Of a stretch of DNA of 64,000 nt, positions 52,486 to 60,786 are shown piece after piece (within the stretch, counting starts at the first letter, position 1; every line of letters begins with the position of its first letter). The notes beneath the pieces are model-generated. The model saw nothing but the letters and a program-made list of their open reading frames with translations, made no database searches and was not told the origin of the DNA. The DNA comes from Acidobacteriota bacterium (GTDB taxonomy: Bacteria; Acidobacteriota; Thermoanaerobaculia; Gp7-AA8), in contig QHVT01000004.1 in NCBI GenBank assembly GCA_003223645.1, forward strand, positions 247,334 through 311,333, read 5' to 3'. The position numbers were made by a program, and so were the translations under genes.

Positions 52486-52533
52486 CCCCGCACAGTCAAA
52501 AGTTTGATTGGTGAAGCAAAGTTTTTGACCCAT
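52128..52533. repeat. Array B: about 16 units with 21-bp period, ending in array-A-type units
   Basis: The unit consensus is GGTCCATCAAATCAACACC plus 2 bases. Neighbouring units alternate between GGTCTATCCAATCAACACC, GGTCCATCAAATCATCACC and GTCCATCAAATCACGACTGG, and a four-unit block (about 84 bp) repeats twice (about 52218-52301 and 52302-52385). The right end changes to dyads of array-A kind: TTTGACCCCGCACAGTCAAA (52481-52500) and TTTGATTGGTGAAGCAAA (52503-52520), then TTGACCCAT (52525-52533). No spacers and no nearby cas genes, so this is not CRISPR. Confidence 0.88.
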
Positions 52534-52539
52534 TCGGCG

Positions 52540-52800
52540 GCCCGAAGGCGGCCGCCGCTCCACAGATTCGCGACCTAAGTACTCCATTCGCCAAGTTCAA
52601 ACACACGTCATCCTGAGCGTAGCGAAGGATCTCAAGTTACGTATTTTGAGATGCTTCGCCGTCTCTGCGGCTCAGCATGACGGTGCGATGGTCCTGTGAT
52701 CGAATTTAGCGAATGAAGTACTAAGTACTGCATTCACTGGGTTCGACGACACAGAAGTTTCGTCATCCTGAGCGCCCAGCGAAGGATCTCAAGCTACGTA
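52540..52800. repeat. Repeat cluster: half GTGGAGCGG element and duplicated GTCATCCTGAGC blocks
   Basis: 52534-52567 is one arm (GGCGGCCGCCGCTCCACA) of the family at 43932. Two blocks then follow, each with TAAGTACT, CATTC and GTTC before GTCATCCTGAGCG and AAGGATCTCAA (about 52574-52645 and 52719-52795). The first carries its complementary end GCGGCTCAGCATGAC; the second has only the left end. AAGTACTAAGTACT is at 52714-52727. No gene is visible in the approximately 290 bp between array B and phoR. Confidence 0.75.
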
Positions 52801-52820
52801 GGAGGAGAGCGGCTGAAGTA

Positions 52821-54122
52821 CTACGGCAACCGCACTTCGAATATCGCCCCGCCTTCGGCTCGGTTCCAGGCGCGGATGCTGCCGCCGTGGAGGGCGACGA
52901 GGTGTTTCGCGATCGCGAGGCCGAGGCCCGTGCCGGGCTGGGAGCGGCTGCGGTCGACGCGGTAGAAGCGGTGAAAGATGCGATCGAGCTCGTTGGCGGG
53001 AATGCCGGGGCCGTGGTCGGACACGCGCACGACGCCTTCGCCGTTTTCCTGCGCGACTTCGACCGCGACTTCGCCGCCGCCGTGGCGCGCCGCGTTCTCG
53101 AGCAGGTTCGAGAACACCTGCTGCACGCGCGCTTCGTCGATCGTCGCGAACGCGTCGCTGCCGCTGAGCGTGAAGCGAAAGTCTTCGCCGAGATCGCGCA
53201 GCACGTCTCGCAGGTTCACGCGGCGGCGCTGCAGCGCGATGCGGCCGGTCTCGATCTGGTTGAGATCGGAGAGATCGTGCACGAGCCGCTCGATGCGCGT
53301 GAGCTGCCGCTGCATCACGCTGCGCAGCGTCTCTTCCTGTTCGCGCGCGAGTCCCCCCCCTTCGAGCGTCTCGGCCGCCGATCGTAATCCCGCCAGCGGC
53401 GTGCGCACTTCATGGGAGAAGTCGTCGAGAAAGTCTTTGCGGACGCGCTCGAGTTTCTGGAGCTGCGTGACGTCGATGAAGAGCGCGACCGCGGCGATGT
53501 CGGGCGACGCCGCGACGGGAAACGCGCGGATCTCGATCTGCTTGTCTTCGAGCACGACGCGATCGGTCGACGTCTCGCCGTGCAGCGCCTTGTCGATCGC
53601 CGCAACGACGGACATCTTGCGCACGACTTCGACGACCGACTTGCCGACGACGTCATGCATCGAGCCGAACATCTCAGCGACGCGCGGATTGGCAACGACG
53701 ACGCGGCTCTGCGGACTGACGGCGAGGATTCCTTCGCCGAGGGAGCCGACGATCTCCGCCATCGCGGCCTGATGCAGTTCGTGCGATGCGCGCTGGCGAA
53801 GAATGATCACGCGCAACTCCTCGACCGCGCGCGCGAGATCGTCGAGCTCGCCGTGATACTCGCGGTCCGCAACCGGCCGCTCGAACATGCCCTCGGCAAC
53901 GCCGCGCGTGCGATCGGTCAGCACGTCGAGATCGCCCGCCCGCCGCACCGCCCAAAGAAACACGCCCCCCCACGGCACGAGGAACGCGACGAATGCGACG
54001 ACGGCCAGCGTGACCGCCGCCGACTGCGCAACGCCCGCATGATGCAGCGCAGCGCCGAATCCCCACGCCACCGCGATGGCGACGACGAGGGAAACGTAGA
54101 GGAGGACGCGAAGGGGGTGCAT
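52821..54122 (-). CDS. phoR: PhoR-type phosphate sensor histidine kinase
   Basis: A 433-residue kinase. It has two N-terminal hydrophobic segments (LLYVSLVVAIAVAWGFGAAL and LAVVAFVAFLVPWGGVFL), a linker, and a PAS domain (IVGSLGEGILAVSPQSRVVVANPRVAEMFGS). HisKA has FSHEVRTPLAGLRSAAETLEGG, the N box QVFSNLLENAARHGG and the G boxes SDHGPGIPANELDRIFHRFYRVDRSRSQPGTGLGLAI. It has the PhoR domain order and lies downstream of phoB in the pst-pho cluster. A repeat of 128 bp separates it from phoB, so its level may be uncoupled. Its periplasmic loop is very short, as expected when Pst/PhoU supplies the signal. Confidence 0.9.
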   Translation of the reverse strand: MHPLRVLLYVSLVVAIAVAWGFGAALHHAGVAQSAAVTLAVVAFVAFLVPWGGVFLWAVRRAGDLDVLTDRTRGVAEGMFERPVADREYHGELDDLARAVEELRVIILRQRASHELHQAAMAEIVGSLGEGILAVSPQSRVVVANPRVAEMFGSMHDVVGKSVVEVVRKMSVVAAIDKALHGETSTDRVVLEDKQIEIRAFPVAASPDIAAVALFIDVTQLQKLERVRKDFLDDFSHEVRTPLAGLRSAAETLEGGGLAREQEETLRSVMQRQLTRIERLVHDLSDLNQIETGRIALQRRRVNLRDVLRDLGEDFRFTLSGSDAFATIDEARVQQVFSNLLENAARHGGGEVAVEVAQENGEGVVRVSDHGPGIPANELDRIFHRFYRVDRSRSQPGTGLGLAIAKHLVALHGGSIRAWNRAEGGAIFEVRLP

Positions 54123-54129
54123 GGTGATG

Positions 54130-54257
54130 GGTGCTCAGGGCTGGGTGCTGGGTGCTGGGTGCTGAGTGCTGGGTGCTGGGTGCTGGGTGCTGAGTAAAAC
54201 CCGGCACTCGGCACTCTGCACTCTGCACTCAGCACTCGGCACTCAGCACTCAGCACT
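54130..54257. repeat. GCTGGGTGCTGGGT/CAGCACTCGGCACT word inverted repeat
   Basis: About nine GGGTGCTGA/GGGTGCTGG words (54130-54192) are mirrored by GGCACTCGGCACTCTGCACT and CAGCACTCAGCAC words (54202-54257). It lies between phoR and phoB and is the same family as 55604. Confidence 0.9.
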
Positions 54258-54262
54258 GTGGA

Positions 54263-54943
54263 CTATTCAAACCGATACCCATACCCAATCACCGTTTCGA
54301 TCCTGTCCTTCCCGATCTTCTTCCTCAAATTGCGAATGTGCGCATCCACCGTCCGCGTCTCGATGTCATCCGACATCTGCCAGACCTCGGACAGGATGCG
54401 ATCGCGCGACACGACCGCCGGCCGGTTGCGCACGAGCATCAGCAGCAGCTCGAGCTCTTTCTTCGCGAGTTTCACTTCGGCTCCGCCGACGTAGACGCGC
54501 AGCGTGCGGCTGTCGATGCGGAGCTGGCCGTCGTCGTAAACCGCGGCGTCGCCCTCGGTGCTTTTCGAGCGGCGCAGGATCGCCGCGACTCTTGCGAGGA
54601 GCTCGCGGACACTGAACGGCTTGCCGAGGTAATCGTCGGCGCCGAGCTCGAGCCCCATCACGCGGTCGGCTTCGGAGGTGCGCGCGGTGAGCATGAGGAT
54701 CGGCAGGGTGGCGGTGCGCGGATCGCGGCGCAGCTCGCGGCAGATCGTGAAGCCGTCGAGGTCCGGCAGGTTCAGATCGAGGATCAGGAAATCGAAGCCG
54801 CCCTGCTGCACGGCGACGAGGCCGGCATGTCCGTTGTCGAAGTGCGTGACGCTGTATCCCTGCCGCTCGAGATTGAGACGGATGGTGTAGGCCAGGTCGG
54901 CGTCGTCTTCGATAATCGCTAAGCGCGCGTCACTCGGCGTCAT
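54263..54943 (-). CDS. phoB: PhoB-type response regulator (OmpR family)
   Basis: A 226-residue regulator. The receiver has EDDADLAYTIRLNLERQGY, phospho-Asp in FLILDLNLPDLDG, the Thr in ILMLTARTSEADRV and Lys in LGADDYLGKPFSVRELLARV. The winged-helix domain has AEVKLAKKELELLLMLVRNRPAVVSRDRILSEVW and TVDAHIRNLRKKIGKDRIETVIGYGYRFE. It would activate the pst operon under phosphate limitation. It overlaps the phoU gene by 14 nt, so it is expressed with the pst genes. I could not identify a clear Pho box by eye. Confidence 0.92.
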   Translation of the reverse strand: MTPSDARLAIIEDDADLAYTIRLNLERQGYSVTHFDNGHAGLVAVQQGGFDFLILDLNLPDLDGFTICRELRRDPRTATLPILMLTARTSEADRVMGLELGADDYLGKPFSVRELLARVAAILRRSKSTEGDAAVYDDGQLRIDSRTLRVYVGGAEVKLAKKELELLLMLVRNRPAVVSRDRILSEVWQMSDDIETRTVDAHIRNLRKKIGKDRIETVIGYGYRFE

Positions 54944-55598
54944 GGTGTCCGCTGTGTTTGATCACTTTACCTTCCGCGAGATAAACCACCATCTCGCAGA
55001 TGTTCGTCGCGCCGTCGGCCATCCGCTCGAAGTATTTGTTGACGAACGTGAGGCGGATGGCGCGCGAGATGTTGCGCGAGTCTTCGAGCATATACGTGAG
55101 CAGCTCGCGGAACGACTGCTCGGTGAGGAGATCGACCTGGTCGTCGCGGTCGATCACCTGCCGCGCGAGCGCGGTGTCGCGGCGCACGAATGCGTCGAGT
55201 GCCTGCCGCACCATGTCCTGCGCCATGCGCGCGAGGCGCGGGATGTCGAGGAGCGGCTTGAGCGGCGGCTCGGCGTTCAGCTCCATCGCGCGCTCGCAGA
55301 CGTCGACGGCGAGATCGGCGATGCGCTCGAGCTCGGGCGTGATCTTCATCGCCGCGGCGACGAAGCGGAGATCGACCGCGGCCGGCTGCATCGTAGCGAT
55401 CAATTCGATCGTGTGCTGATCGATGTCCAGCTCCATCTGATCGACAGCCGTGTCGCTGTCGATGACTTTCTGCGCGATGGCGGAGTCGCGGTCGAGCAGT
55501 GCGCGGATCGACTCGTTGATCTGGTCTTCGACCAGCGCGCCCATCCGCAGCAGCAGCTCCTTGAGTTGGTCGATTTCTCTATCGAAGTGTCTGAGCAT
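54930..55598 (-). CDS. phoU: Phosphate signalling regulator PhoU
   Basis: A 222-residue helical protein with two PhoU three-helix bundles. Metal-binding motifs are IDQLKELLLRMGALVEDQINESI, DMELDIDQHTIELIATMQPAAVDLRFVAAAMKI and ELERIADLAVDVCERAMEL; the second is IDRDDQVDLLTEQ and FEKMADGATNIC-type (YFERMADGATNICEMVVYL). It connects Pst transport to PhoR inhibition. It follows pstB with an intervening 75-bp inverted repeat and overlaps phoB by 14 nt. Length normal. Confidence 0.95.
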   Translation of the reverse strand: MLRHFDREIDQLKELLLRMGALVEDQINESIRALLDRDSAIAQKVIDSDTAVDQMELDIDQHTIELIATMQPAAVDLRFVAAAMKITPELERIADLAVDVCERAMELNAEPPLKPLLDIPRLARMAQDMVRQALDAFVRRDTALARQVIDRDDQVDLLTEQSFRELLTYMLEDSRNISRAIRLTFVNKYFERMADGATNICEMVVYLAEGKVIKHSGHHDAE

Positions 55599-55603
55599 AG
55601 AAA

Positions 55604-55678
55604 CGTGCTGCGTGCTGGGTGCTGGGTGCTGGGTCGCGCGAGATCAATCGCAGCACCCAGCACGCAGCACCCAGCACG
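55604..55678. repeat. GTGCTGGGTGCTGGG word inverted repeat between pstB and phoU
   Basis: CGTGCTGCGTGCTGGGTGCT (55604-55623) and GGTGCTGGGT words are mirrored by CAGCACCCAGCACGCAGCAC (55651-55670) and CCAGCACG. It fills the gap from the phoU start to the pstB stop, leaving almost no other sequence. Confidence 0.92.
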
Positions 55679-56437
55679 TCATCCAAACCTCCCTGTAATG
55701 TAGTCCTCGGTCAACTTCACCGACGGGTTCATGAAGATCGTACGCGTGTCGTCGTACTCCACGAGCTTGCCGAGCATGAAGAACGCGGTGCGGTCCGACA
55801 CGCGCGCGGCCTGCTGCATGTTGTGCGTCACGATCACGATCGTGTAGTTCTTCTTCAGATCGAACACCAGCTCTTCGATCTTCTGCGTGGCGATCGGATC
55901 GAGCGCGGACGCCGGCTCGTCCATCAGCAGCACGTCGGGATCGACGGCCAGCGCGCGCGCGATGCAGAGGCGCTGCTGCTGTCCGCCGGAGAGCGCGAGC
56001 GCGCTGGCGTTGAGGCGGTCCTTCACTTCGTCGAGCAGCGCCGCGCGATCGAGCGAGCGCGACACCGCTTCGTCGAGCTTGCGCTTGTCGCGCAGTCCGT
56101 TGATGCGCAGGCCGTAGGCGACGTTCTCGTAGATCGACTTCGGGAAGGGATTCGATTTCTGGAAGACCATGCCGACGCGGCGGCGCAGCGACACGACGTC
56201 GATGCCGGAGCCGTAGACGTCGACGTCGTCGACGAGGATTTTTCCGTCGACGCGAATGCCCGGGATGATGTCGTTCATCCGGTTGATCGAGCGGAGAAAC
56301 GTCGACTTGCCGCAGCCCGACGGACCGATGAGCGCGGTGACGCGGTTCTTCGGGATGTCCAGCGAGATCGCGTGCAGCACCTTGTTCGTGCCGTAATAGA
56401 AATCGAAATCGCGGACGGTGATCTTCACTTCATCCAT
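55679..56437 (-). CDS. pstB: Phosphate ABC transporter ATP-binding protein PstB
   Basis: A 252-residue ATPase. ATG 56437 gives [30 protein letters not shown]. Walker A is [21 protein letters not shown] (about residues 37-56), the Q-loop is [20 protein letters not shown], the signature [16 protein letters not shown], Walker [15 protein letters not shown] and the switch [18 protein letters not shown]. All match PstB. An upstream frame in the pstA gene is rejected. It is 5 nt from pstA. Confidence 0.97.
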   Translation of the reverse strand: MDEVKITVRDFDFYYGTNKVLHAISLDIPKNRVTALIGPSGCGKSTFLRSINRMNDIIPGIRVDGKILVDDVDVYGSGIDVVSLRRRVGMVFQKSNPFPKSIYENVAYGLRINGLRDKRKLDEAVSRSLDRAALLDEVKDRLNASALALSGGQQQRLCIARALAVDPDVLLMDEPASALDPIATQKIEELVFDLKKNYTIVIVTHNMQQAARVSDRTAFFMLGKLVEYDDTRTIFMNPSVKLTEDYITGRFG

Positions 56438-56442
56438 TGCTT

Positions 56443-57276
56443 TTACCCACGGGCCATCCTCTCCAGCCTGCGCGTGGCGACGCGGGCGATGATCGAGAGG
56501 ATGAGGATCATCGTGACGAGCACCAGCGCGCCGGCCCAGGCTTGGCGGATCCAGTCGTCGTACGGCGACAGCGCGTACGTGAAGACCTGCACGGTGAGCG
56601 AGCCGATCGGCTGCGTGACGTTCGTCGAGAAGAAGCGATTGTTGAACGCCGTGAACAGCAGCGGCGCCGTCTCGCCGGCGACGCGCGCGAGCGCGACGAG
56701 AATGCCGGTGAGGATGCCGGGCAGCGCGGCCGGAAGAATGACGCTGAACATCGCCTTCGCGCGCGTTGCGCCGAGGGCGAGGGCAGCTTCTTTCAATCCG
56801 CCGGGAACGAGGCGCAGCAGCTCTTCGGTCGTGCGCGCGACGACCGGAATCACGATGATCGCGAGCGCGAAGCCGCCGGCGATCGCGCTGAATCGCTTCA
56901 GCGGCAGCACGATGATCGCGTAGGCGAAGATGCCGATGACGATCGACGGCACGCCGTTCAACACGTCGGCCGCGAAACGCACCATGGACGAGAACCGCGT
57001 CCCTTTGAACTCGGCGAGATGCACGCCGCTCAACACGCCGACGGGAATCGCGATCACTCCGGCGATCACGATGAGGATCAGCGTCCCGACGATCGCGTTG
57101 CCCATGCCGCCGCCCGCCTCGCCGACCGGCTTCGGCGTCTGCGTGAAGAACGCCCAGTTCAGCGCGGAGAAGCCGCGGCTGATCACGTAGAAGAGGATCA
57201 TCGCCAGCGGCACGAGCGCGAGCAGCACGGACGCACCGCACAACGCGACGATCAAATTCGATTTGAATTTCCTCAT
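56443..57276 (-). CDS. pstA: Phosphate ABC transporter permease PstA
   Basis: A 277-residue permease from ATG 57276. It has about six helices, with [19 protein letters not shown] (PstA characteristic) and the cytoplasmic EAA loop [51 protein letters not shown]. It ends with RRLERMARG. The ATG overlaps the pstC stop (ATGA). A frame starting at 57582 is an antisense-like extension and is rejected. Confidence 0.96.
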   Translation of the reverse strand: MRKFKSNLIVALCGASVLLALVPLAMILFYVISRGFSALNWAFFTQTPKPVGEAGGGMGNAIVGTLILIVIAGVIAIPVGVLSGVHLAEFKGTRFSSMVRFAADVLNGVPSIVIGIFAYAIIVLPLKRFSAIAGGFALAIIVIPVVARTTEELLRLVPGGLKEAALALGATRAKAMFSVILPAALPGILTGILVALARVAGETAPLLFTAFNNRFFSTNVTQPIGSLTVQVFTYALSPYDDWIRQAWAGALVLVTMILILSIIARVATRRLERMARG

Positions 57277-58178
57277 GCGCGCACCACCCGCCGCGTGAGG
57301 ATGCGCGAGAGCGCGTTGACGACGATCGTGATCAGAAACAGCACGAGTCCGATCTCGATCAACGCGTGCAGATACAACTCGTCCGCCGCCTCGGTGAACT
57401 CGTTCGCGATGACCGCCGCCATCGTGTACTGCGGCGCGAAGAGCGACGTGCTGACCTGCGGGTTGTTGCCGATGACCATCGTCACGGCCATCGTCTCGCC
57501 GAGCGCGCGTCCGAGGCCGAGCATGACCGCGCCGATGATTCCGGTGCGGCCGTAGCCGAGGGCGATGCGGATCGCTTCCCATCGCGTCGCGCCGAGGGCG
57601 AGCGCGGCTTCACGCTGCGTCATCGGCACGCCGCGCAGAATCTCGCGCGCGACCGACGACGTCAGCGGCACGACCATCACGGCGAGGATGACTCCGGCAG
57701 AGAGCATTCCGACGCCGAGCGGCGGCCCTGTGAAGAGCGGCACTTTCTTCAGCCATTCGGGCGCGAGCAGCTCGAGCTTCCGCACGATCGGCACGAGCAC
57801 GAAGATGCCCCACAGCCCGTACACGATCGACGGAATCGCGGCGAGCAATTCGGTGAGATACGACAGCGGCTGCCGCAGCTTCAGCGGCGAGATTTCGTTG
57901 ATGAAGATCGCGATGCCGAGCGCGATCGGCGCGGCGATCAGGAGCGCGATCAGCGACGAGTAGAGCGTCCCCCAGATGAACGGCAGCGCGCCGAACTCGC
58001 CCGACACCGGGTTCCAGGTCGAGCGCGTCCAGAACGCGAGTCCGAATTTGCGGATCGACAGCACCGATTGCTGCGTCAGCACGACGCCGATGCCGGCGAC
58101 GAGCAGGACCACAAAAACCGCGAATGCGCCTGTTCCCAGGCGCAATGCGCGGTCTTCGGAGGTCTTGATGATCGGCAT
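57273..58178 (-). CDS. pstC: Phosphate ABC transporter permease PstC
   Basis: A 301-residue permease. It begins with a cytoplasmic segment and helix [24 protein letters not shown], then [45 protein letters not shown] (PstC-specific), [19 protein letters not shown], and the EAA loop [44 protein letters not shown]. It lies 35 nt after pstS and overlaps pstA by ATGA, so the genes are translated from one message. Confidence 0.96.
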   Translation of the reverse strand: MPIIKTSEDRALRLGTGAFAVFVVLLVAGIGVVLTQQSVLSIRKFGLAFWTRSTWNPVSGEFGALPFIWGTLYSSLIALLIAAPIALGIAIFINEISPLKLRQPLSYLTELLAAIPSIVYGLWGIFVLVPIVRKLELLAPEWLKKVPLFTGPPLGVGMLSAGVILAVMVVPLTSSVAREILRGVPMTQREAALALGATRWEAIRIALGYGRTGIIGAVMLGLGRALGETMAVTMVIGNNPQVSTSLFAPQYTMAAVIANEFTEAADELYLHALIEIGLVLFLITIVVNALSRILTRRVVRA

Positions 58179-58213
58179 CGCTTACACGGTTGTGCAGTTA
58201 CGCGGTCGCGCCA

Positions 58214-59260
58214 TCAGTGAATCCTTCCCAGCGCCGCCATCTCCTTGTCCACCACCGCCTGCGGCAGGGGCGCGTATCCGAGCTCGCCGATCTGCTTCTG
58301 GCCCGCGGTGAGCGCCCACTTCATGAGCTCGACCATGGCCTGCGCGCGTGCGTGGTCGTCGTTGTTCTCGTAGAGGAGGATCCACGTGAACGACGCGATC
58401 GGGTACGCGGCGTCGCCGTCGGCGTTCGTGATCGACACGCGGAAGTCATCCGGAATCGCCGCGTTCGCGGCGGCGGCGGTGACGCTGTCGAGGCTCGCGG
58501 TCACGAACTTGCCGGACTTGTTCTGCACGGCGCCGAACGGAATGTTGTTGTGGCTCGCGTAGATCAACTCGACGTAGCCGATCGCGCCGGGCGTCTGCTT
58601 CACGAGTCCGGAGACGCCTTCGTTGCCCTTCGCGCCGACTCCGACCGGCCAGCTGACCGACGTCGCCACGCCGACTCTCGTCTTGAACGCGGGAGAAACC
58701 TTCGACAGGAAGTCGACGAAGATGTAGGTCGTGCCCGATCCGTCGGAACGATGCACGACGGCGATGTCGCTGTCCGGCAGTTTCACGCCGGGATTCCCCT
58801 TCGCGATTCCCGGATCGTTCCACTTCTTGATCGTGCCGAGGTAGATGTTGGCGAGCGTCTCGCCCGTGAAGTGGAGCGGCGCGGTGATGCCGGGGACGTT
58901 ATAGATCGGCACGACGCCGCCGAGGACGGTCGGCAGATGCACGATCGGTCCCGGTGCCGCTTTCAGCTGCTCGTCCGACATCGGGCCGTCGGTCGCGCCG
59001 AAGAAGACAGTCTTCGCGGTCAGCTGGCGAATGCCGCCGCCCGAGCCGATCGGCTGATAGTTGATGCCGACGTGCGGATGCAGCTTGCCGTAATCCGAAA
59101 ACCACTTCGAGTAAATCGGGTTCGGGAACGTCGCGCCCGCGCCGTTGATGGTGAGCGCGCTCGAGGAGGACGAAGTCGCGTTGGTCGCGGTGACGGGCGT
59201 TTCCGATTTACCACAAGCGAGGAAAGCGAGAACTGCGAACGTGATGACTGTTTTTTTCAT
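58214..59260 (-). CDS. pstS: Phosphate-binding protein PstS
   Basis: A 348-residue periplasmic lipoprotein. The lipobox is LAFLACGK (Cys about residue 16). The mature start is SALTINGAGATFPNPIYSKWF, the conserved PstS phosphate-binding entrance. Phosphate ligands occur in GSGGGIRQLTAKTVFFGATDGPMSDEQ and HRSDGSGTTYIFVDFLS, with NEGVSGLVKQTPGAIGYVELIYA near the end. It delivers phosphate to PstCA. Upstream of it is a 93-bp inverted repeat and the porin gene. Confidence 0.97.
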   Translation of the reverse strand: MKKTVITFAVLAFLACGKSETPVTATNATSSSSSALTINGAGATFPNPIYSKWFSDYGKLHPHVGINYQPIGSGGGIRQLTAKTVFFGATDGPMSDEQLKAAPGPIVHLPTVLGGVVPIYNVPGITAPLHFTGETLANIYLGTIKKWNDPGIAKGNPGVKLPDSDIAVVHRSDGSGTTYIFVDFLSKVSPAFKTRVGVATSVSWPVGVGAKGNEGVSGLVKQTPGAIGYVELIYASHNNIPFGAVQNKSGKFVTASLDSVTAAAANAAIPDDFRVSITNADGDAAYPIASFTWILLYENNDDHARAQAMVELMKWALTAGQKQIGELGYAPLPQAVVDKEMAALGRIH

Positions 59261-59278
59261 ACTCGTTTGTTCCTCAAT

Positions 59279-59371
59279 GTCATCCCGAGCGGGAGCGAGG
59301 GACCTGGGCGGGTGAGTGGCTCGGGGATCGCGCCCCGCCCACCCAGGTCTCTCGCTCTCGCTCGGGATGAC
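59279..59371. repeat. GTCATCCCGAGCGGGAGCG inverted repeat between the porin and pstS
   Basis: GTCATCCCGAGCGGGAGCGA (59279-59298) and TCGCTCTCGCTCGGGATGAC (59352-59371) are complementary with small mismatches. The inner GGGACCTGGGCGGG and CCCGCCCACCCAGGTC arms also pair. It is the CCCGAG variant of the GTCATCC family. Confidence 0.9.
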
Positions 59372-59376
59372 TCTCC

Positions 59377-60477
59377 TTAGAACGTGATCAGCAGTTTCAC
59401 GCCGTAGCGCGTGTCGTCAGGGCGGGGAGTGGAGAAGCCTTTCTGCTCGAGCGAGTCGCGGTCGAGCATGATGGCGGCGGTCACGTGATCGAGGTTCGGG
59501 ACCCAGTACGCGACGCCGATGATGTTGCGATTGCGCTCCTGGCTCGTGTTGGTGTTCGGCTCGAAGTGATCGCGGCGGAGGAGCAGCTCCCAGAGGTGCG
59601 AGAGCTTCGGCGTCGCCCAGATCCCCCACCCTTTTCCTTCGACTTCGGCGACTCTCGCCGACGTCTGATCTTTTGTGTGCAGCGCGTCGAAGCCGACGTT
59701 GACGCGCGGATGCTCCCACGTCACCGAGAGGTCGAAACGGTCCTTCTTCCCGTCCTGCACGTAGTCATCGACGACCGCGAACGCGTGGACGCGCAGGCCT
59801 TTCGTCCACACCGTGCCGGTCGGGAACGGGCGAACCGTGCCGCGAATCTGAAACGCCTTCTGATCGTTCGTCTCGGCGCGGCTGTAGCCCTCGCCGTTGT
59901 AGAAGCCGCCGTGCACTTCGCCGTAGTTCTTCGGGAAGACCCAGCGCGACGACAGGCCGGCATCGGCCGACGTGATGAAGCCCTCGCGCTCCGGGAACAT
60001 CGTTCCCTGGAAGCGATAGCGATAGATCCCTTCCATGAAGTCGAGGTACGGCGTCTGATGAATGCCCGCGCGCACCCACGATCCGGGCGTCGTCCAGTCA
60101 TCGAGATTCAGCTGTGCGTACGCGTACTTCAGGCGGAACGTGTAGCTGCCGTTGAGCGAGCTGCCGCTGCCGCTCTCGCGCGTGATGTCCGGCGTGACGC
60201 GGAACGCGATGCGGTGATTGAGCGTGCCGGTGACGTTGATGTACGCGCGGCCGATGTTGAACGAGGAAGGATTGATCTTGTTGCCGTCCGCGTCCGTCGC
60301 CTTCGGCGATTCAATGTAGGTGTAATCGGCGAACAACGTCCCGCCGATCTTCCAGGTCGGCGAGTCACTCGGCACCGCGGCGCCGGTCCCCGGCGTGACC
60401 TGCGCTATCGCCGTTCCCGCGAGGAGCAGCACCAGCGTCAATCGAGATACACAATTTCTCAGTAAGAACATCTGCAT
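59377..60477 (-). CDS. Phosphate-selective porin (OprO/OprP-like)
   Basis: A 366-residue outer-membrane beta-barrel protein. The signal ends LLLAGTAIAQVT. Residues 40-120 read KIGGTLFADYTYIESPK, FNIGRAYINVTGTLNHRIAFRVTPD and LKYAYAQLNLDD, the OprP N-terminal strands. It ends RYGVKLLITF with a terminal Phe typical of porins. The position before pstS strongly supports phosphate uptake. ATG 60477 is used; ATG 60471 gives nearly the same protein. The next 300 bp upstream hold a repeat and no gene. Confidence 0.85.
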   Translation of the reverse strand: MQMFLLRNCVSRLTLVLLLAGTAIAQVTPGTGAAVPSDSPTWKIGGTLFADYTYIESPKATDADGNKINPSSFNIGRAYINVTGTLNHRIAFRVTPDITRESGSGSSLNGSYTFRLKYAYAQLNLDDWTTPGSWVRAGIHQTPYLDFMEGIYRYRFQGTMFPEREGFITSADAGLSSRWVFPKNYGEVHGGFYNGEGYSRAETNDQKAFQIRGTVRPFPTGTVWTKGLRVHAFAVVDDYVQDGKKDRFDLSVTWEHPRVNVGFDALHTKDQTSARVAEVEGKGWGIWATPKLSHLWELLLRRDHFEPNTNTSQERNRNIIGVAYWVPNLDHVTAAIMLDRDSLEQKGFSTPRPDDTRYGVKLLITF

Positions 60478-60602
60478 GGCGCGGAGTTTAGGGACGACGG
60501 GTTGGGGGAAGTGGGAGGGGAAGTAAATTCGGTGTGAAGTGGGGGCGCGGGTGGCGTGAATGCACGCACGTGGGCTCAGGCGTGCTTTTCGCGCACCGGC
60601 CA

Positions 60603-60709
60603 GGAATGCAGAAGGCAGAACGCAGAAGGCAGAATTGAGAAACCCGCCCACCCGAGTGCGCGGGGTGTGCTTCTCAATTCTGCGTTCTGCGCTCTGCGCT
60701 CTGCATTCC
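60603..60709. repeat. GCAGAAGGCAGAACGCAGAA word inverted repeat
   Basis: GGAATGCAGAAGGCAGAACG (60603-60622) and AGGCAGAATTGAGAA words pair with TTCTCAATTCTGCGTTCTGC (60670-60689) and CTCTGCATTCC (to 60709). The loop is a GC-rich segment. Between the porin start and this element, and from it to the MFS gene stop at 60787, no gene is visible. Confidence 0.92.
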
Positions 60710-60786
60710 CGTGCCGTGCGCGCACGACCGCGTCGGCATCGAATGCATGACGAGCCGACACCCGCGCCCAGAAACCTGCCCCAGCG

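Noticed and set aside
52128-52533. Array B as a CRISPR array
   Set aside because: Units are 21 bp, contiguous and have no unique spacers; no cas gene is nearby.
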